A program made the translations under genes and the position numbers. Shown here piece by piece: positions 10,804 through 21,249 of a stretch of 64,000 bases of DNA; position 1 is the first letter of the stretch, and each line of letters begins with the position of its first letter. The DNA comes from Nipponacmea schrenckii (taxonomy: Eukaryota > Mollusca > Gastropoda > Lottiidae), in NCBI GenBank assembly GCA_030562195.1, contig JAUJPP010000005.1, forward strand, positions 4,239,326 to 4,303,325, in the 5' to 3' direction. Below the pieces are notes generated by a model. It was given only the letters and a program-made list of their open reading frames with translations, searched no databases and had not been told where the DNA came from.

Positions 10804-11135
10804 TTAATACCTCGATGGACAAAAGAGACCCATTACCTCGGCTCTAAAGCGTGCGTTGAAGAAGCTATATACGATAGGATTAGCAGCAGAGTTGATGAAG
10901 TAGGACCTCAAGAAGATGTTATGGACTTTCAACTGAAATTCCGTCAAGGAAGAAACATACTCGGGGTCCAATCTCTTCATGACAGAAATACTCAGGTACG
11001 GAAGGCAGCTGAGGATGAAAACGAACGAAATTGCAACCAACATCAACGTCGTCCGGTTTTTAATCTGTTGGGATTTTTGAATCTTACACCCGTTTCAATC
11101 ACACAGTAACCAGAAGGGGCGTCGCTTGTAAGAAA
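10804..11135 (-). pseudogene. 5'-truncated inverted copy of the GPCR 3' end
   Basis: The minus strand encodes the TM6-TM7-tail portion, including SCLPY, NPIVY and the terminal CPSRY, with almost no change from the intact gene. Beyond about 11086 the match breaks, resumes at 11104-11135 (GTAACCAGA..GCGTCGCTTG, equivalent to ~6768-6796), and is then lost. There are no TM1-TM5, no start and no leader. The lack of coding decay argues that the duplication is recent or kept similar by gene conversion. Confidence 0.9.
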
Positions 11136-11148
11136 GTAGTATGATTAT

Positions 11149-11706
11149 ATCTATAGCACAGCGGTTAGAGCGTTGGTTCTATAGCAGTGGTTAGAGCGTT
11201 GGTTCTATAACATGGATACTTTTTTTATAGCCGGTTAGAGCGTTGGTTCTATAGTACAGCGGTTAGAGCGTTGGATACACTACTAGATTTTGGTATACAG
11301 CGGTTAGAGCGTTGGTTCTATAACACAGCGGTTAGAGCGTTGGTTCTATAGCACAGCGGTTAGAGTGTTGGTTCTATAGCACAGCGGTTAGAGTGTTGGT
11401 TCTATAACACAGCGGTTAGAGCGTTGGTTTTATAGCATAGCGGTTAAAGTGTTTGTTCTATAGCACAGCGGTTAGAGCGTTGGTTCTATAGCACAGCGGT
11501 TAGAGCGTTGGTTCTATAGCACAGCGGTTAGAGTGTTGGTTCTATAGCACAGCGGTTAGAGTGTTGGTTCTATAGCACAGCGTTAGAGGTTGGTTATCTA
11601 TTTTTTAACACAGCGGTTAAAACTTGGTTCTATAGCTCAGCGTTAAGAACTTTGGCTTCTATAGCTCAGCGTTAAGACTTGGTCTATGTGGTTAAAACGT
11701 TGGTTC
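11149..11706. repeat. 28-bp satellite carrying a tRNA A-box-like core
   Basis: About 19 units of TTCTATAGCACAGCGGTTAG plus AGCGTTGG. Each good unit contains TAGCACAGCGG, a full match to the Pol III A-box consensus TRGYNNARNNG. Later variants read TAGCTCAGCG, even closer to a tRNA 5' half. No B box is present. The reverse-complement form of the same unit appears within the array at 25020-25652. It begins just past the GPCR pseudogene. Confidence 0.9.
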
Positions 11707-11717
11707 TTCACGTCATG

Positions 11718-12385
11718 ACTTCATGACTATTTTACTAAAACGTAATATTTTCACTTGGAACTATGGAACTATTTTACAAAACTGTATAACTATATTTCAC
11801 TTAGAACTATTTTACCTAAAACTATATTACACTTGAACTATGGAACTATTTTACTTAAAACTGTATAACTATATTTCACTTTGAACTATGGAACTATTTT
11901 CCCTAAACTATATTACACTTGGAACTATGGAACTATTTTACTTAAAACTGTATAACTATATTTCACTAGGAAATATGGAACTATTTTACCTAAACTATAT
12001 TTCACTAAGAACTATGGAACTATTTTACCTAAACTATATTACACTTGGAACTATGGAACTATATTACTTAAAACTGTATAACTATATTTCAATTTGAACT
12101 ATGGAATTATTTTACCTTAAACTTTATTTCACTTGGAGCTATGGAACTATTTAACCGAAAACTATATTTCACTAGTAACTATGGAACTATTTTACCTAAA
12201 ACTATATTTCACTAGGAACTATGGAACTATTTTACCTAAACTTTATTACACTTGGAACTATTTTACTTAAAACTATATAACTATATTTCAATTTGAACTA
12301 TGGAACTATTTTACCTAAAACTATTTTTAAACATGGAATTATGGAACTATTATACCTAAAACTATATTTCTCCTGGAACTATGTT
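11718..12385. repeat. ~40-bp minisatellite (GGAACTATGGAACTATTTTA)
   Basis: About 15 units of AACTATGGAACTATTTTACC plus TAAAACTATATTTCACTTGG, with a longer variant containing CTGTATAACTATATTT. The array stops about 50 bases before the acceptor at 12432-12433 of the next predicted exon, so it is probably intronic or immediately upstream of that gene. Confidence 0.9.
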
Positions 12386-12433
12386 AAGAGGCTTTAATTA
12401 TTCTATTTCAAACTATTTTATTTATTTTTTCAG

Positions 12434-15400
12434 TATGTATTACCACGAGGCTGCTGAATCTGTCAACGAGTGTTTGCTAGATGGCTATGAAGCGAATGTC
12501 AGCCTCGTCGTGCAGTGTGCTATGGGGAAAACAACGTGAGTAAACCTTGTTTTTATATTGTGGTGTAGGTGAGCGTTGCGAAATAGAAGCTATAAGTGTC
12601 CAAAATACCCAGAAAGGAATGTGAACTCAAATTATTATTGTCGGTAAAGGGTGTGTTGTTTTACTTGTGTATGAGTCTTGTAAAACACAATACAAGTGTA
12701 AATAGGTTGGGAGTATACTGTATAAATGATACCCAAATAACTTACAATGTAAACGCGAATATTTCAATGCGATTGGTTGACCCCTTCTTATCTGGGGGAG
12801 CTTTAATTTGCCGAATGCCTCCTGTTGATTCCCATATCAAGCCATCCTTATTCGCCCCCTCTATTTCCATTCTGTATACGCTGGCAGGCTGTTGCCTAGT
12901 CGACCAGAGCGTTCAGATATGGGCCTCTTGTATTTTGTTATGCCGAACACAATTTCGTGGTCGCGGGTTCTAATCTCCGTCAGTCGTTTCATAATTAACA
13001 CTGACGTCATAATCCATTGATTATTCAAAAAAGATTTCATATTTATATGGAAGACGTCATCATGTGTATTCATGAACAGAATTTATGCCTTGAGAATGAT
13101 GGAGGCGGTGCGTGGGGAAAATTTAACCCAACCATTTCTCATTTTAGGTTAATAGAAATGTTATTGGGTAAATGGGTGGAGTTTTCAGATATTTTTTTAT
13201 GTTTGAGAAATCAACCGTGCTAATAGGATTTTTGTGAAAGACGTCAAAATCATTTGATTTTATTTTCCGCCCGTGAATGATTTGATTACGTTTAGGACAT
13301 TTTTACCCCTCCTATATTTTTGTCGATTTCCGTCCAAATGAAAATAAAAAGACACATTCTAGAATTGAAATTGTGACTTGAGATGATAATAAATTAGACA
13401 CAGCGTCGGTGTGTGTTTCACGTTTTTTTTTTATTTTGTGCTAGAGAATACAGATTTTTGGACATTGATCTACGACTTAAAAAGGTGAGTGAGCAGCTTT
13501 TCTATTTCTCCTGCAAGACTTTTGTGGAAGATTTTCGGGTATTTAAAACTTAACAATATATTTTGTGTCATATATTAAAGCGAAAAAACAAACTGGCTGA
13601 AATTAACGTGCTTTTAAAAAGTACAATAAAATAGGATTTTAACGTTTAAAAAAAAAATTAGTGCTTAATAAAGTTGATTAAAACAAAATATCAAAATCTT
13701 TTTAAAACACGTTTTTTGAAAATAATATTACGCTAATATTTAGGTGCTTTTAAACTAAGTAATTATCCATAAAAATGCATTTGATTATTGATAAACGATT
13801 TAAAAATTGATTAAGCGTTTTTCAAAAACTTAATTATGTGAGTTTTCGAGATTTTAAGGGATTCTGTTACTTTATGACACCAGGTAAGTTCCCTGATGAA
13901 TATATCCCTTTTAGGGCATATAAGAGAAGAGAAAAGCGTTATCAAATAAGAAACATGAAATAAGAACGGAAAAAAGTATGCGCTATCCGATAAACACCAT
14001 AAGAAATACAGTATCATGTGTCATAAAAGTTACATTAAAGTAACTTTGACAGGAAAATTTTTAAAATGCAGGATTGAACGTTATCTGCATGGAGAGAAAA
14101 AATATGAAATTTTACGGAAACTTGGATTTAGCTCTGTAACACCCAAAACGTTTCACATAAGCAAATAAATTTAGTTGAAAAAGATGAAATATGATAAGCG
14201 ATACGTGAGAAAATGTTTGTATCGAAGACAGTTTTTTTTTTAAAAAATTGAACAGGTTTAAGCAAGGGAGAAATTCCTTTACAACTGAAACTGGACACCA
14301 CCCATGTCAAAGGTCAATAATTCCTACACAATTCGGAGGGTCTATATTAAACTAATATGGGTTTCAATAGTCGCGAGAGTCGTCGATTGTTGTCGAGGGG
14401 TCAGAGTTCATTCTATTACGTGCGATTCAACACATCTTTGAAAAAATGGTTCATCTGCTATATCTACTTATCAAATATTATATTTGCTATTTTTTTTTTC
14501 ATATTCGACTTTTAGACTAATTACAGGGGACTTTTTGCCCCAAATTTCCCTTAAATTTAATAACATTTTGTACCTTTACAAAGGTTTAGCAAATTTAATA
14601 TTAAATTAATCGTTACCCTACACAAATAGCGCTCCGCTTTGTCGTCATTTCTATAGTGAAAAACGTCCCCAATATAAATTTTTCTTTTTGAAAACCCCCA
14701 ATGAAGATGATAAGCGATATTGAATATATTAAGGGTTTGATAACAGGGACCAACCCTAAAATGTAATTGAAATATTATTAAAATGCTCTTCAATGAATCT
14801 GAAGTTTTTAATAAATTGTTTACACTCTCGTAACATTGTGTATATTCAGCCCCTTTGTCGTGCTAATATTTGTTTTGAAGAGTTGTTCTTTCCTTTACCG
14901 TAAAGGAGTGGAGGTTTACGTCATTTTGACGTAATAATGACTTTGTTTTGCAGTATAGTTGATTTGACGTAATATTATGACTTTGTTTTGCAGTATAGTT
15001 GATTTGACGTAATATTATGACTTTGTTTTGATGTATAGTTGTTTTGATGTGTTACCACTTTGTTTTGACGTGTAGTTGTTTTGACATAATAATGACTTTG
15101 TTTTGACGTATAGTTGTTTTGACGTTATGTTATGACTTTGTTTTAACATAATTATAGTTGTTTTGACGTTATTTAATGACTTTGTTTTGACGTATAGTTG
15201 TTTTGACGTTATGTTATGACTTTGTTTTGACACATAGTTGTTTTGAGATAAAAATGTCTTTGGTTGTTGTATATTATTTTGTTGTTTTGGGGTTGTTTTG
15301 ATGTAATGGTATGACATTGTTTTGACATGGACATTTATAATTTCGTTTCCACTTTTTTTATCCTTTAAAGTACATGTTTAACTGTTGAACTGAGAGGTGA

Positions 15401-16021
15401 ACTACTTATTGGTGAATACACACAGTGTAATAAAAAAGGAAGATAAGTGAATCATTCAGTTTGACTCTGCTTTGAAATGTTATTGATTGACCGACACACC
15501 TATTTCTGGATTTTTTTGTCACAGCGTTTTTTGTTGGTCTGATTTAAAACCACTCTTGTGTCGATTTTAAGGGAACGTAAAGAGGTTGTGTATCTGGGAC
15601 ACTGATGCACCATTCCAGATTGCTTTCAAACATCTACGGTTCTGCAATCCCTTTATCTCTAATGGCGTCACTAATGCTAGATTCTATGTGATACACACAG
15701 GTCTTGTGGTTAAAGAAGTCATCTAACTTTTAATTATAGTGCCCGGATGAAAATTGTATTGATGCAAATTGGTGCTATCAGTACCACCCATTTAAGAACT
15801 ATGTTTATCGACATCGAATCCGATGCTATAATATTATAATATTTGTACATACAATGGTGATACTGAATCTGACATACAGTGCATTTAATGATATTCTGAA
15901 TTGTTTAAACCACTCATTATATTATTCAACGCTCAACAGCTCATACAAATATACGGCATTGAATCCAATTAGGAATTCATTTAAAACGACAGATTTCAAT
16001 GTTACGCTCTATATTTTTTGA
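12434..16021 (+). CDS. Unrecognised small protein with Cys-rich segment, three predicted exons
   Basis: Three frame-compatible, splice-bounded exons were read by eye. Exon 12434-12535 (ATG at 12435, donor AAC|GTGAGT), exon 13445-13484 (acceptor GTGCTAG, donor AAG|GTGAGT) and exon 15740-16021 (acceptor ATTATAG, stop TGA at 16019-16021). Phases agree (2, then 0) and the product is 140 residues. Residues 1-47 include two Cys and the segment EYRFLDIDLRLKK. Residues 48-76 hold C-x4-C-x5-C-x16-C, followed by a hydrophobic stretch and several N-x-S/T sites. I do not recognise a family. The N-terminus has no signal peptide and directly follows an acceptor, so an upstream exon may be missing. The last exon may also end earlier (possible donor ATG|GTGATA at 15855). 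It sits 200 bases upstream of the tetraspanin gene. Confidence 0.45.
12890..12985 (+). mobile_element. Possible tRNA-like SINE head fragment
   Basis: TTGCCTAGTCGACCAGAGCG (A-box-like) is followed about 60 bases later by GCGGGTTCTAATCTCC, close to the B-box GGTTCGANTCC. It lies in the first intron of the unrecognised gene. The spacing fits a tRNA-derived head but the match is imperfect. Confidence 0.35.
14918..15335. repeat. ~40-bp minisatellite (GACTTTGTTTTGACGTATAG)
   Basis: About ten units alternating GACTTTGTTTTGACGTATAG and TTGTTTTGACGTTATGTTAT, lying in the second intron of the unrecognised gene. A 100-aa Lys/Gln/Asn/Ser-rich minus frame is produced by the repeat and is not a gene. Confidence 0.9.
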
Positions 16022-16221
16022 CTTCATTCAATCATTCAAGGTTAATGATAAAGGGGCATATCCGTTGTTAAGTGCAATCGGTGCATCTCTTTAAGTGAGA
16101 TTTAGGCAATCTATTCCCGCAGCGTTTCGATATTTTACATAACAACACCAATAAAATTAATTCATTTTGATAGGCCTATCTTTGGATACCTGATTATTCT
16201 CTTCTCTTTCAGATTTAAAAG

Positions 16222-18934
16222 ATGTTATCAGGAACCGGTGGACGGTGTGCCAAATACACCCTCTATTTCATCAATGTTATTTTCTTTGTAAGTATAGATA
16301 CGTTCGATTTTAACATCCGGACATGACTTCAACCCCGCAGGATTATGCCTCGTGATGTTCTTGAACAGGTGCGTTCAATATGTATACTAACCATCTTTCA
16401 ACCTGATTAATTTTCGCCTCCCTTTCCAGATAATGGGCTTGGCTTCAATTGGCATTGGAGTCTTTGTATTAGTGGATGAAGAACACCTAACCAACATGGT
16501 AAAGTTTACCATTTCCGGTAATGCGCAAGAGGCCAGTGATCCTGGATTGCTTTTCAGTATCTGCATCATCTTCATAGTCATTGGAGCCTTTTTGGTTCTA
16601 CTCTCCTTTTTCGGGTGTCTTGGTACGGTGAAAGAGATCAAATGTCTTCTGGCTCTGGTAAGTTGTCTCTGGTTGTTGAGACCCCTCTTCGAGACTGCTT
16701 CCAATGGGACAAGCATCCTTAACCACCAGCAGAGGCAACATGAGCTCGTGTTCTTGATATTTTCAAAGTTCTTGTTACCAGCTACTTGGTAGATGTAAAT
16801 CGTAGAGATCGTAGATCAACGGGTTCTAATATAAGGCATGGATCAGACCAAGCTTATCCTGTTATATAACCGGTTGTCATCCCTTCCAGGCATCTATTCC
16901 TGGCATCCCGTCCTGACATCCCTTCCTGGCATCACTTCCTGGCATCCCTTCCTGGCATCCCGTCCTGGCATCCCAGCACTCATCGAAACAGTTAATGATG
17001 CTTATGTTTTTAATTGCAGTATTTGGGATTACTGTCCATGGTGTTCGTCGTACAGATCACCGTCTTGGCTCTGTCAATAGTCTTCCACATCAGAGTAAGT
17101 GATTTGTATGACCGTCTCTATCCATCAACATTGCAGCTAGTGCTGCACCTTGGTGTAATTACACTGGTGGAGTTTGTGACAAGCTCAAATTCCGAATTAA
17201 ACATCAGATCCTAGTTAAGTTTGATTTAACTTGGTATAATCTTATTCATATTGGTCAAATGTACACTTGACGACGTTTCAGTCCAGGATTTCGGGGTTAT
17301 TTCCCTTGTTGGATATATCACGTGATTGCCTCGCATATTTAGCTAACCAAACTTCTATGGTTCTTGTTCTATTTCAGGTGACAGAAAATCTAGAGAGCTC
17401 TCTGTATTTAAATCTTAAACTGTCGTACGATAACTACTATAATACCTCAGACCCATTTACCAAGGGTTACGACTACAGCATGGTATATGTAAGCACCGTT
17501 TTGAATTTTTTTATACCCGTCTGGTATTATGGATAACTCACGAATAGCGACTTCAGATGCAATAATGATTGATTGGGCTAGAGAAGGCGGCATGCAGCTA
17601 ATGACGTTGAACTGCTGAAATATCTCTTACTTATGTCCAATGTCTGGTTGGAGGACTACTTAAATTCCAAACTTGAACAGTATTTCAACCGACATAATAT
17701 AGCTTTGGACATTGGCGGTTAAAAGATTCCCTATTGTTGTAAGATCTGTTGCGTCTTCTGTCTAGTCTCGTTTTATTCCCTACCCTATCGCCATTTCAGT
17801 TGCGTCTTCGAGTGGGACAGTTAGCTTACGACATTGGCGGTGGTAACATTCCTAACTGTTAAAAGATCTCTTGCGTCTACTGTCTGGGCATGTTTTTTTG
17901 CCGCTCAGTTACTTCTTCTGGTGGATATATAGCTTACGACAGTGGCGTTGGTAAAATTCCTAACTGTTAAAGTATCTTGTTGCGTCTACTGTCTGGGCAC
18001 GTTACATTCCCGAGTCGGTGGCTATTTCAACGACTTCTTCCGTCATCATTAACAAGGGACAGTACGGTTGAAATCGTTATGAAATTATAATGTTTAATTT
18101 TAGTTTGAATGTTGTGGTATCCGAAATTATACAGAATTTGGTGAGAGAGAGCTCGTCCCCAAATGGTCTCATTTCAACTCCCAACGTGTCCCCGCACACT
18201 GCTGTAAGCTCGATAAAGAAGCTTATTTTACTGAAAGTTTGATGCTACTTGAGGAATCGTCTTGTCCAACCAAACTTCTATCTAGCAACATAGATACGGT
18301 CAGTTCTATTTTTGTTTCTTTTAGTTATTTTGTTAAAATTTATTTAAATGTTTTATTATGTATTTTAAACTTTATTTATATGTTTTAATTCTATTTTTAT
18401 TTATTTGTATTATTTTATTTACTTGTATTTATTTGTATTTATTTGTATTTTTGATTTTTTGTATTTATTTTTGTATATATTTTTGTATATTTTTTTGTAT
18501 TTATTTTTGTATATATTTTTGTATATTTTTTTGTATTTATTTTAGCCGTGTTATGATAAGATTTTGCACTGGAACACGTTACGTTCTACGATTTTGATCG
18601 TTGTTGCGGCCGTCATACTTGTATTGGAGGTACGTCAGTCTTTTAATGAATCAATTTATACGCTACGTCTGAAAACATATAAAATATCTAAATAAAATAA
18701 TACTCACTACTTCACTTCATTTTTATTTTATTTCATTTCATTTTTATGATATTTTCTTTATTTGATTTTTATTTTTATTTTCGTTTTTATTTAATTTCAA
18801 TTCATTTTTATTTAATTTCATTTCATTTAAATTCATTTTTATTTTTTTATTTTCATTTTCATTTTCAGTTGTGTGGTATGATGCTGACGTGCTGTTTAAT
18901 TAGCTGTATAAAAAATGTTTACGACAAAGCATAG
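16222..18934 (+). CDS. Tetraspanin
   Basis: Seven coding exons join to 274 residues: 16222-16287, 16430-16657, 17020-17094, 17378-17488, 18104-18298, 18546-18629 and 18869-18934. All introns are GT-AG and all joins are phase 0. The order is short cytoplasmic N-tail, TM1 (~14-35), small loop, TM2 (~65-87), a GCLGTVKEIKC turn, TM3 (~97-121), large extracellular loop (~122-235), TM4 (~237-262) and a Cys-rich short tail. The loop has the diagnostic CCG at 163-165 plus CC at 193-194, C214 and C227, allowing three disulfides, and an N-x-T site at N168. Tetraspanins organise membrane microdomains with integrins and other partners; which subgroup this belongs to is not clear. An acceptor at 16211-16212 lies just upstream of ATG, so a noncoding leader exon is likely. 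Introns 2, 5 and 6 contain simple arrays ending near the next exon. Confidence 0.93.
16876..16982. repeat. 13-bp minisatellite in tetraspanin intron 2
   Basis: About eight copies of CATCCCTTCCTGG, pyrimidine-rich on the sense strand, ending ~37 bases before the exon-3 acceptor. Confidence 0.9.
18350..18543. repeat. T-rich tandem repeat abutting the exon-6 acceptor of the tetraspanin
   Basis: Irregular units of TTTATTTTTGTATA / TTTATTTGTATT run straight into the acceptor TTTATTTTAG at 18545. The array itself supplies the polypyrimidine tract. Confidence 0.85.
18715..18866. repeat. T-rich repeat (ATTTCATTTTTATTT) abutting the last tetraspanin exon
   Basis: Degenerate pentamer/hexamer units of TTTCA and TTTTTA continue without a break into the acceptor TTTCATTTTCAG at 18868. 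Confidence 0.8.
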
Positions 18935-19365
18935 TTCTGACGAGCATAGCATCCAAATAATAGGACGCATTGCACCGTATTTCCCAAAGGAATGTATTAT
19001 ATTGCAAACATCGTGGAAACTAACCAGAGCCATGTGTATATACACCAATAGAACAAAGAACATGGCGAGAGACCAACGTGGGTGTGGGTGCTATTGTGAG
19101 GATCTAGGGCGGATAAAATCGAAGTGATTGTACCAAAAATGGATTTAATGGGTTCTCCAATATATTCTGCTATATTCTAAGTCGTATTATGGCTTCGTAT
19201 TGGATTGTGTTATATCTGTCAGGGTGTACGTGTCAGTAATGGCATGACATAACAGTAAATATTTTTTGACCGACTCGTACACCTTTGATTCAGGTGTGCT
19301 CAAATATAGACGTAAACTGTGGCCAGTAAATGAATTATATATTTATCATGTTTTTTGTAATGTAT

Positions 19366-19505
19366 ATATGGGTTGTATTTATGTATATATGGGTTGTATT
19401 TATGTATATATGGGTTGTATTGATGTGTATATGGGTTGTATTGTTGTATATAAGGGTTGTATTTATGTTTATATGGGTTGTATTTATGTATATATGGGTT
19501 CTGTT
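19366..19505. repeat. 21-bp minisatellite (ATGGGTTGTATTTATGTATAT)
   Basis: Nearly seven copies of the 21-bp unit; being a multiple of 3 it keeps overlapping frames open. It lies 430 bases 3' of the tetraspanin stop, possibly in its 3' UTR. Confidence 0.9.
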
Positions 19506-20760
19506 ATTTGGATACGAATAAATAGGTGGGATATTTGCTGGGGCGTTTGAATTTTTCTTGGAGTTAAATTGAAGGTCGCTACATATGACGAAGAACGTGG
19601 GCGACTGTGTTAAATTGTTTAGGTCTGTTGAATAGGCACTCTAGATTATTTTTACTTAGAAAATTCTCTTTTAGGACCCTGTGCTGCCTCTTTAAGCCAT
19701 TTGTGGTGATGATTCTGATATTGAAGAGCACAGATCTATATGCATAAACCCATCTCTATAAAACAACAAAAGTTCAAATATAACATATTTTATTTTTCTA
19801 TCTAATTTTTCGAATTTTATATGTCCAATGTAACATGATCCACCCATCACAAAGTATACTCACTTAAGTTATGAAATAGGGTTATCAAAGTAAGAGATAA
19901 TTGTATTTACTGGGAATTACTAAGTTAATTTCCATCATAGCTGAATAAAGATTTAATCCCCCCCCCCTACCATTAATTAATTCAAGCATTGGGTTTCAAC
20001 TCACCTTGTAGTGTTTTATCCACGTTTCATCCATGTATCATTTTTAAAGGGGATTGTGCTGGTAAAATTTTAACGATGTAAATTCTGACAAATTATCTTC
20101 ATATTCTCTTTCGGCTATCTTTCTCGATCTAAAAAAAATCAGATAAATTTTAATGATGAAATACCCAGCAATAGAATATCCAACATTGGTAAGAACACAA
20201 AAATAAAAAAGAGGAAGGTCATATGGAGTAGTATTTTATGTAGCATCAAGAAGAGTTATCTCCTAGCCATATTTATGAAGCAGTTTTCTCTGGAACTCCG
20301 TCTGATGAATATATAAAAAGTTTTTACAATTTTCTACTTCTTCTATATCAATGGTGCAATAAAAAATCAAATGTAAGTTTATAGAGTGTTCACTTGGAAA
20401 CAAGGTCACAATGTTTCGATAACCTAAAAATACTTACTCAGTTGAGAAAACTGATTCAATCTCACCAAACTAGTTAACCATGTGAAAGTTAATTAAGAAG
20501 AAAAGGTGGCCACGCCAGTATTGATGTTGGTGGCTTTGTATTGTCATGAGCCACAGTTTGTAATTATCGCCCTTGATTTAGTTGTCCATGTTCGTTTGAT
20601 AATAAACGTTCTGTGTTTCTCCTGGTTTGTCGTGTCACATAAAGGGTTAACTATCAGTATAACTGGCGTGAAGATTCCCAAAATGAGCATGAAGTATCTT
20701 GCTTACTTTATTACTGGTTGTATTGAAGGGGACGACGAAGGGTGCTATGCCCGCCCTATG
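19506..20760. other. Intergenic, nothing recognised
   Basis: AT-rich, with a run of C at 19959-19966. A 100-codon plus-strand frame at 20506-20808 overlaps the opposite-strand retroelement remnant and resembles nothing I know. Confidence 0.5.
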
Positions 20761-20761
20761 G

Positions 20762-21245
20762 TGAATCAAATGGGTTGCCCTAGAACGGTTGTTTCATCTT
20801 CCAGATAGTCGATTTCTATGCGCTCAATTATGAGATCGTAGTTAAGATTGAAATGATTAGAAACAGGCTTGTCTTTTTTAAAATTTATTATCTGGTTTGT
20901 GGGCATTAAAACGAGTATGTAAAGTGTTCTTGGTTTCTCCGACATATTGCTTGTGACATTTTTTACGTGAAATTAAGTATATTATATTCGGGTTTTCATA
21001 TGTTAGGTCCTCCTGGATCGGGTATCTTTTATTCGTAGAGTTACTTAAAAAAATAATGAGCTTCGGATATAAAGGGACGCATGTTTTGCATCTGGTGACA
21101 TACATGGGCCGCTCCTTAATCCTGGAGGTTCTTTGGCATAAAGTCTATTTAGCTGCTATCTGTGCTAATGTGGAATTTTTATGTTTCGTTTAGGGATGTC
21201 TTCAACCCATTTCGAAACCATATTCAGCTCATTCATTTTGACCGA
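20762..21245 (-). pseudogene. Penelope-like retroelement fragment, GIY-YIG endonuclease end
   Basis: On the minus strand, 21105-20878 encodes a Cys-rich linker (RCKTC) followed by a GIY-YIG core: IIYLISRKKC, then KQYVGET, then LHTRFNAH. This C-x-x-C plus Y-I/V-G-E-T layout is characteristic of the C-terminal endonuclease of Penelope-like elements. The frame extends upstream a short way (SRIKERP before the listed Met). It is broken just after NKF at about 20880; a one-base shift resumes with KKDKPVSNHFN and continues to a stop near 20764. The reverse transcriptase is absent, so this is a dead 5'-truncated copy. Confidence 0.8.
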
Positions 21246-21249
21246 TCCA

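Larger units (their letters stand above)
8955..11135. repeat. Right arm of the palindrome, containing the intact claudin-like gene
   Basis: Partner of 6768-7690 in inverted orientation. The clearest match is the GPCR C-terminal coding block: 10804-11046 on the minus strand encodes the same 79 final residues as the intact receptor. The match continues through the shared 3' UTR (10512-10803 against 7435-7138), the last claudin-like exon, and the leader-exon area near 8955-9103. The intervening ~1.2 kb between the arms (7691-8954) includes the 33-bp minisatellite. Confidence 0.85.

Noticed and set aside
11149..11706. CRISPR-like regular repeats
   Set aside because: Units are contiguous with no unique spacers, and the genome is eukaryotic; it is a satellite.
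15015..15317. 100-codon minus frame rich in Lys/Gln/Ser
   Set aside because: Translation of the ~40-bp intronic minisatellite; no independent evidence for coding.
16387..16716. 109-codon minus frame
   Set aside because: Antisense shadow of tetraspanin exon 2.
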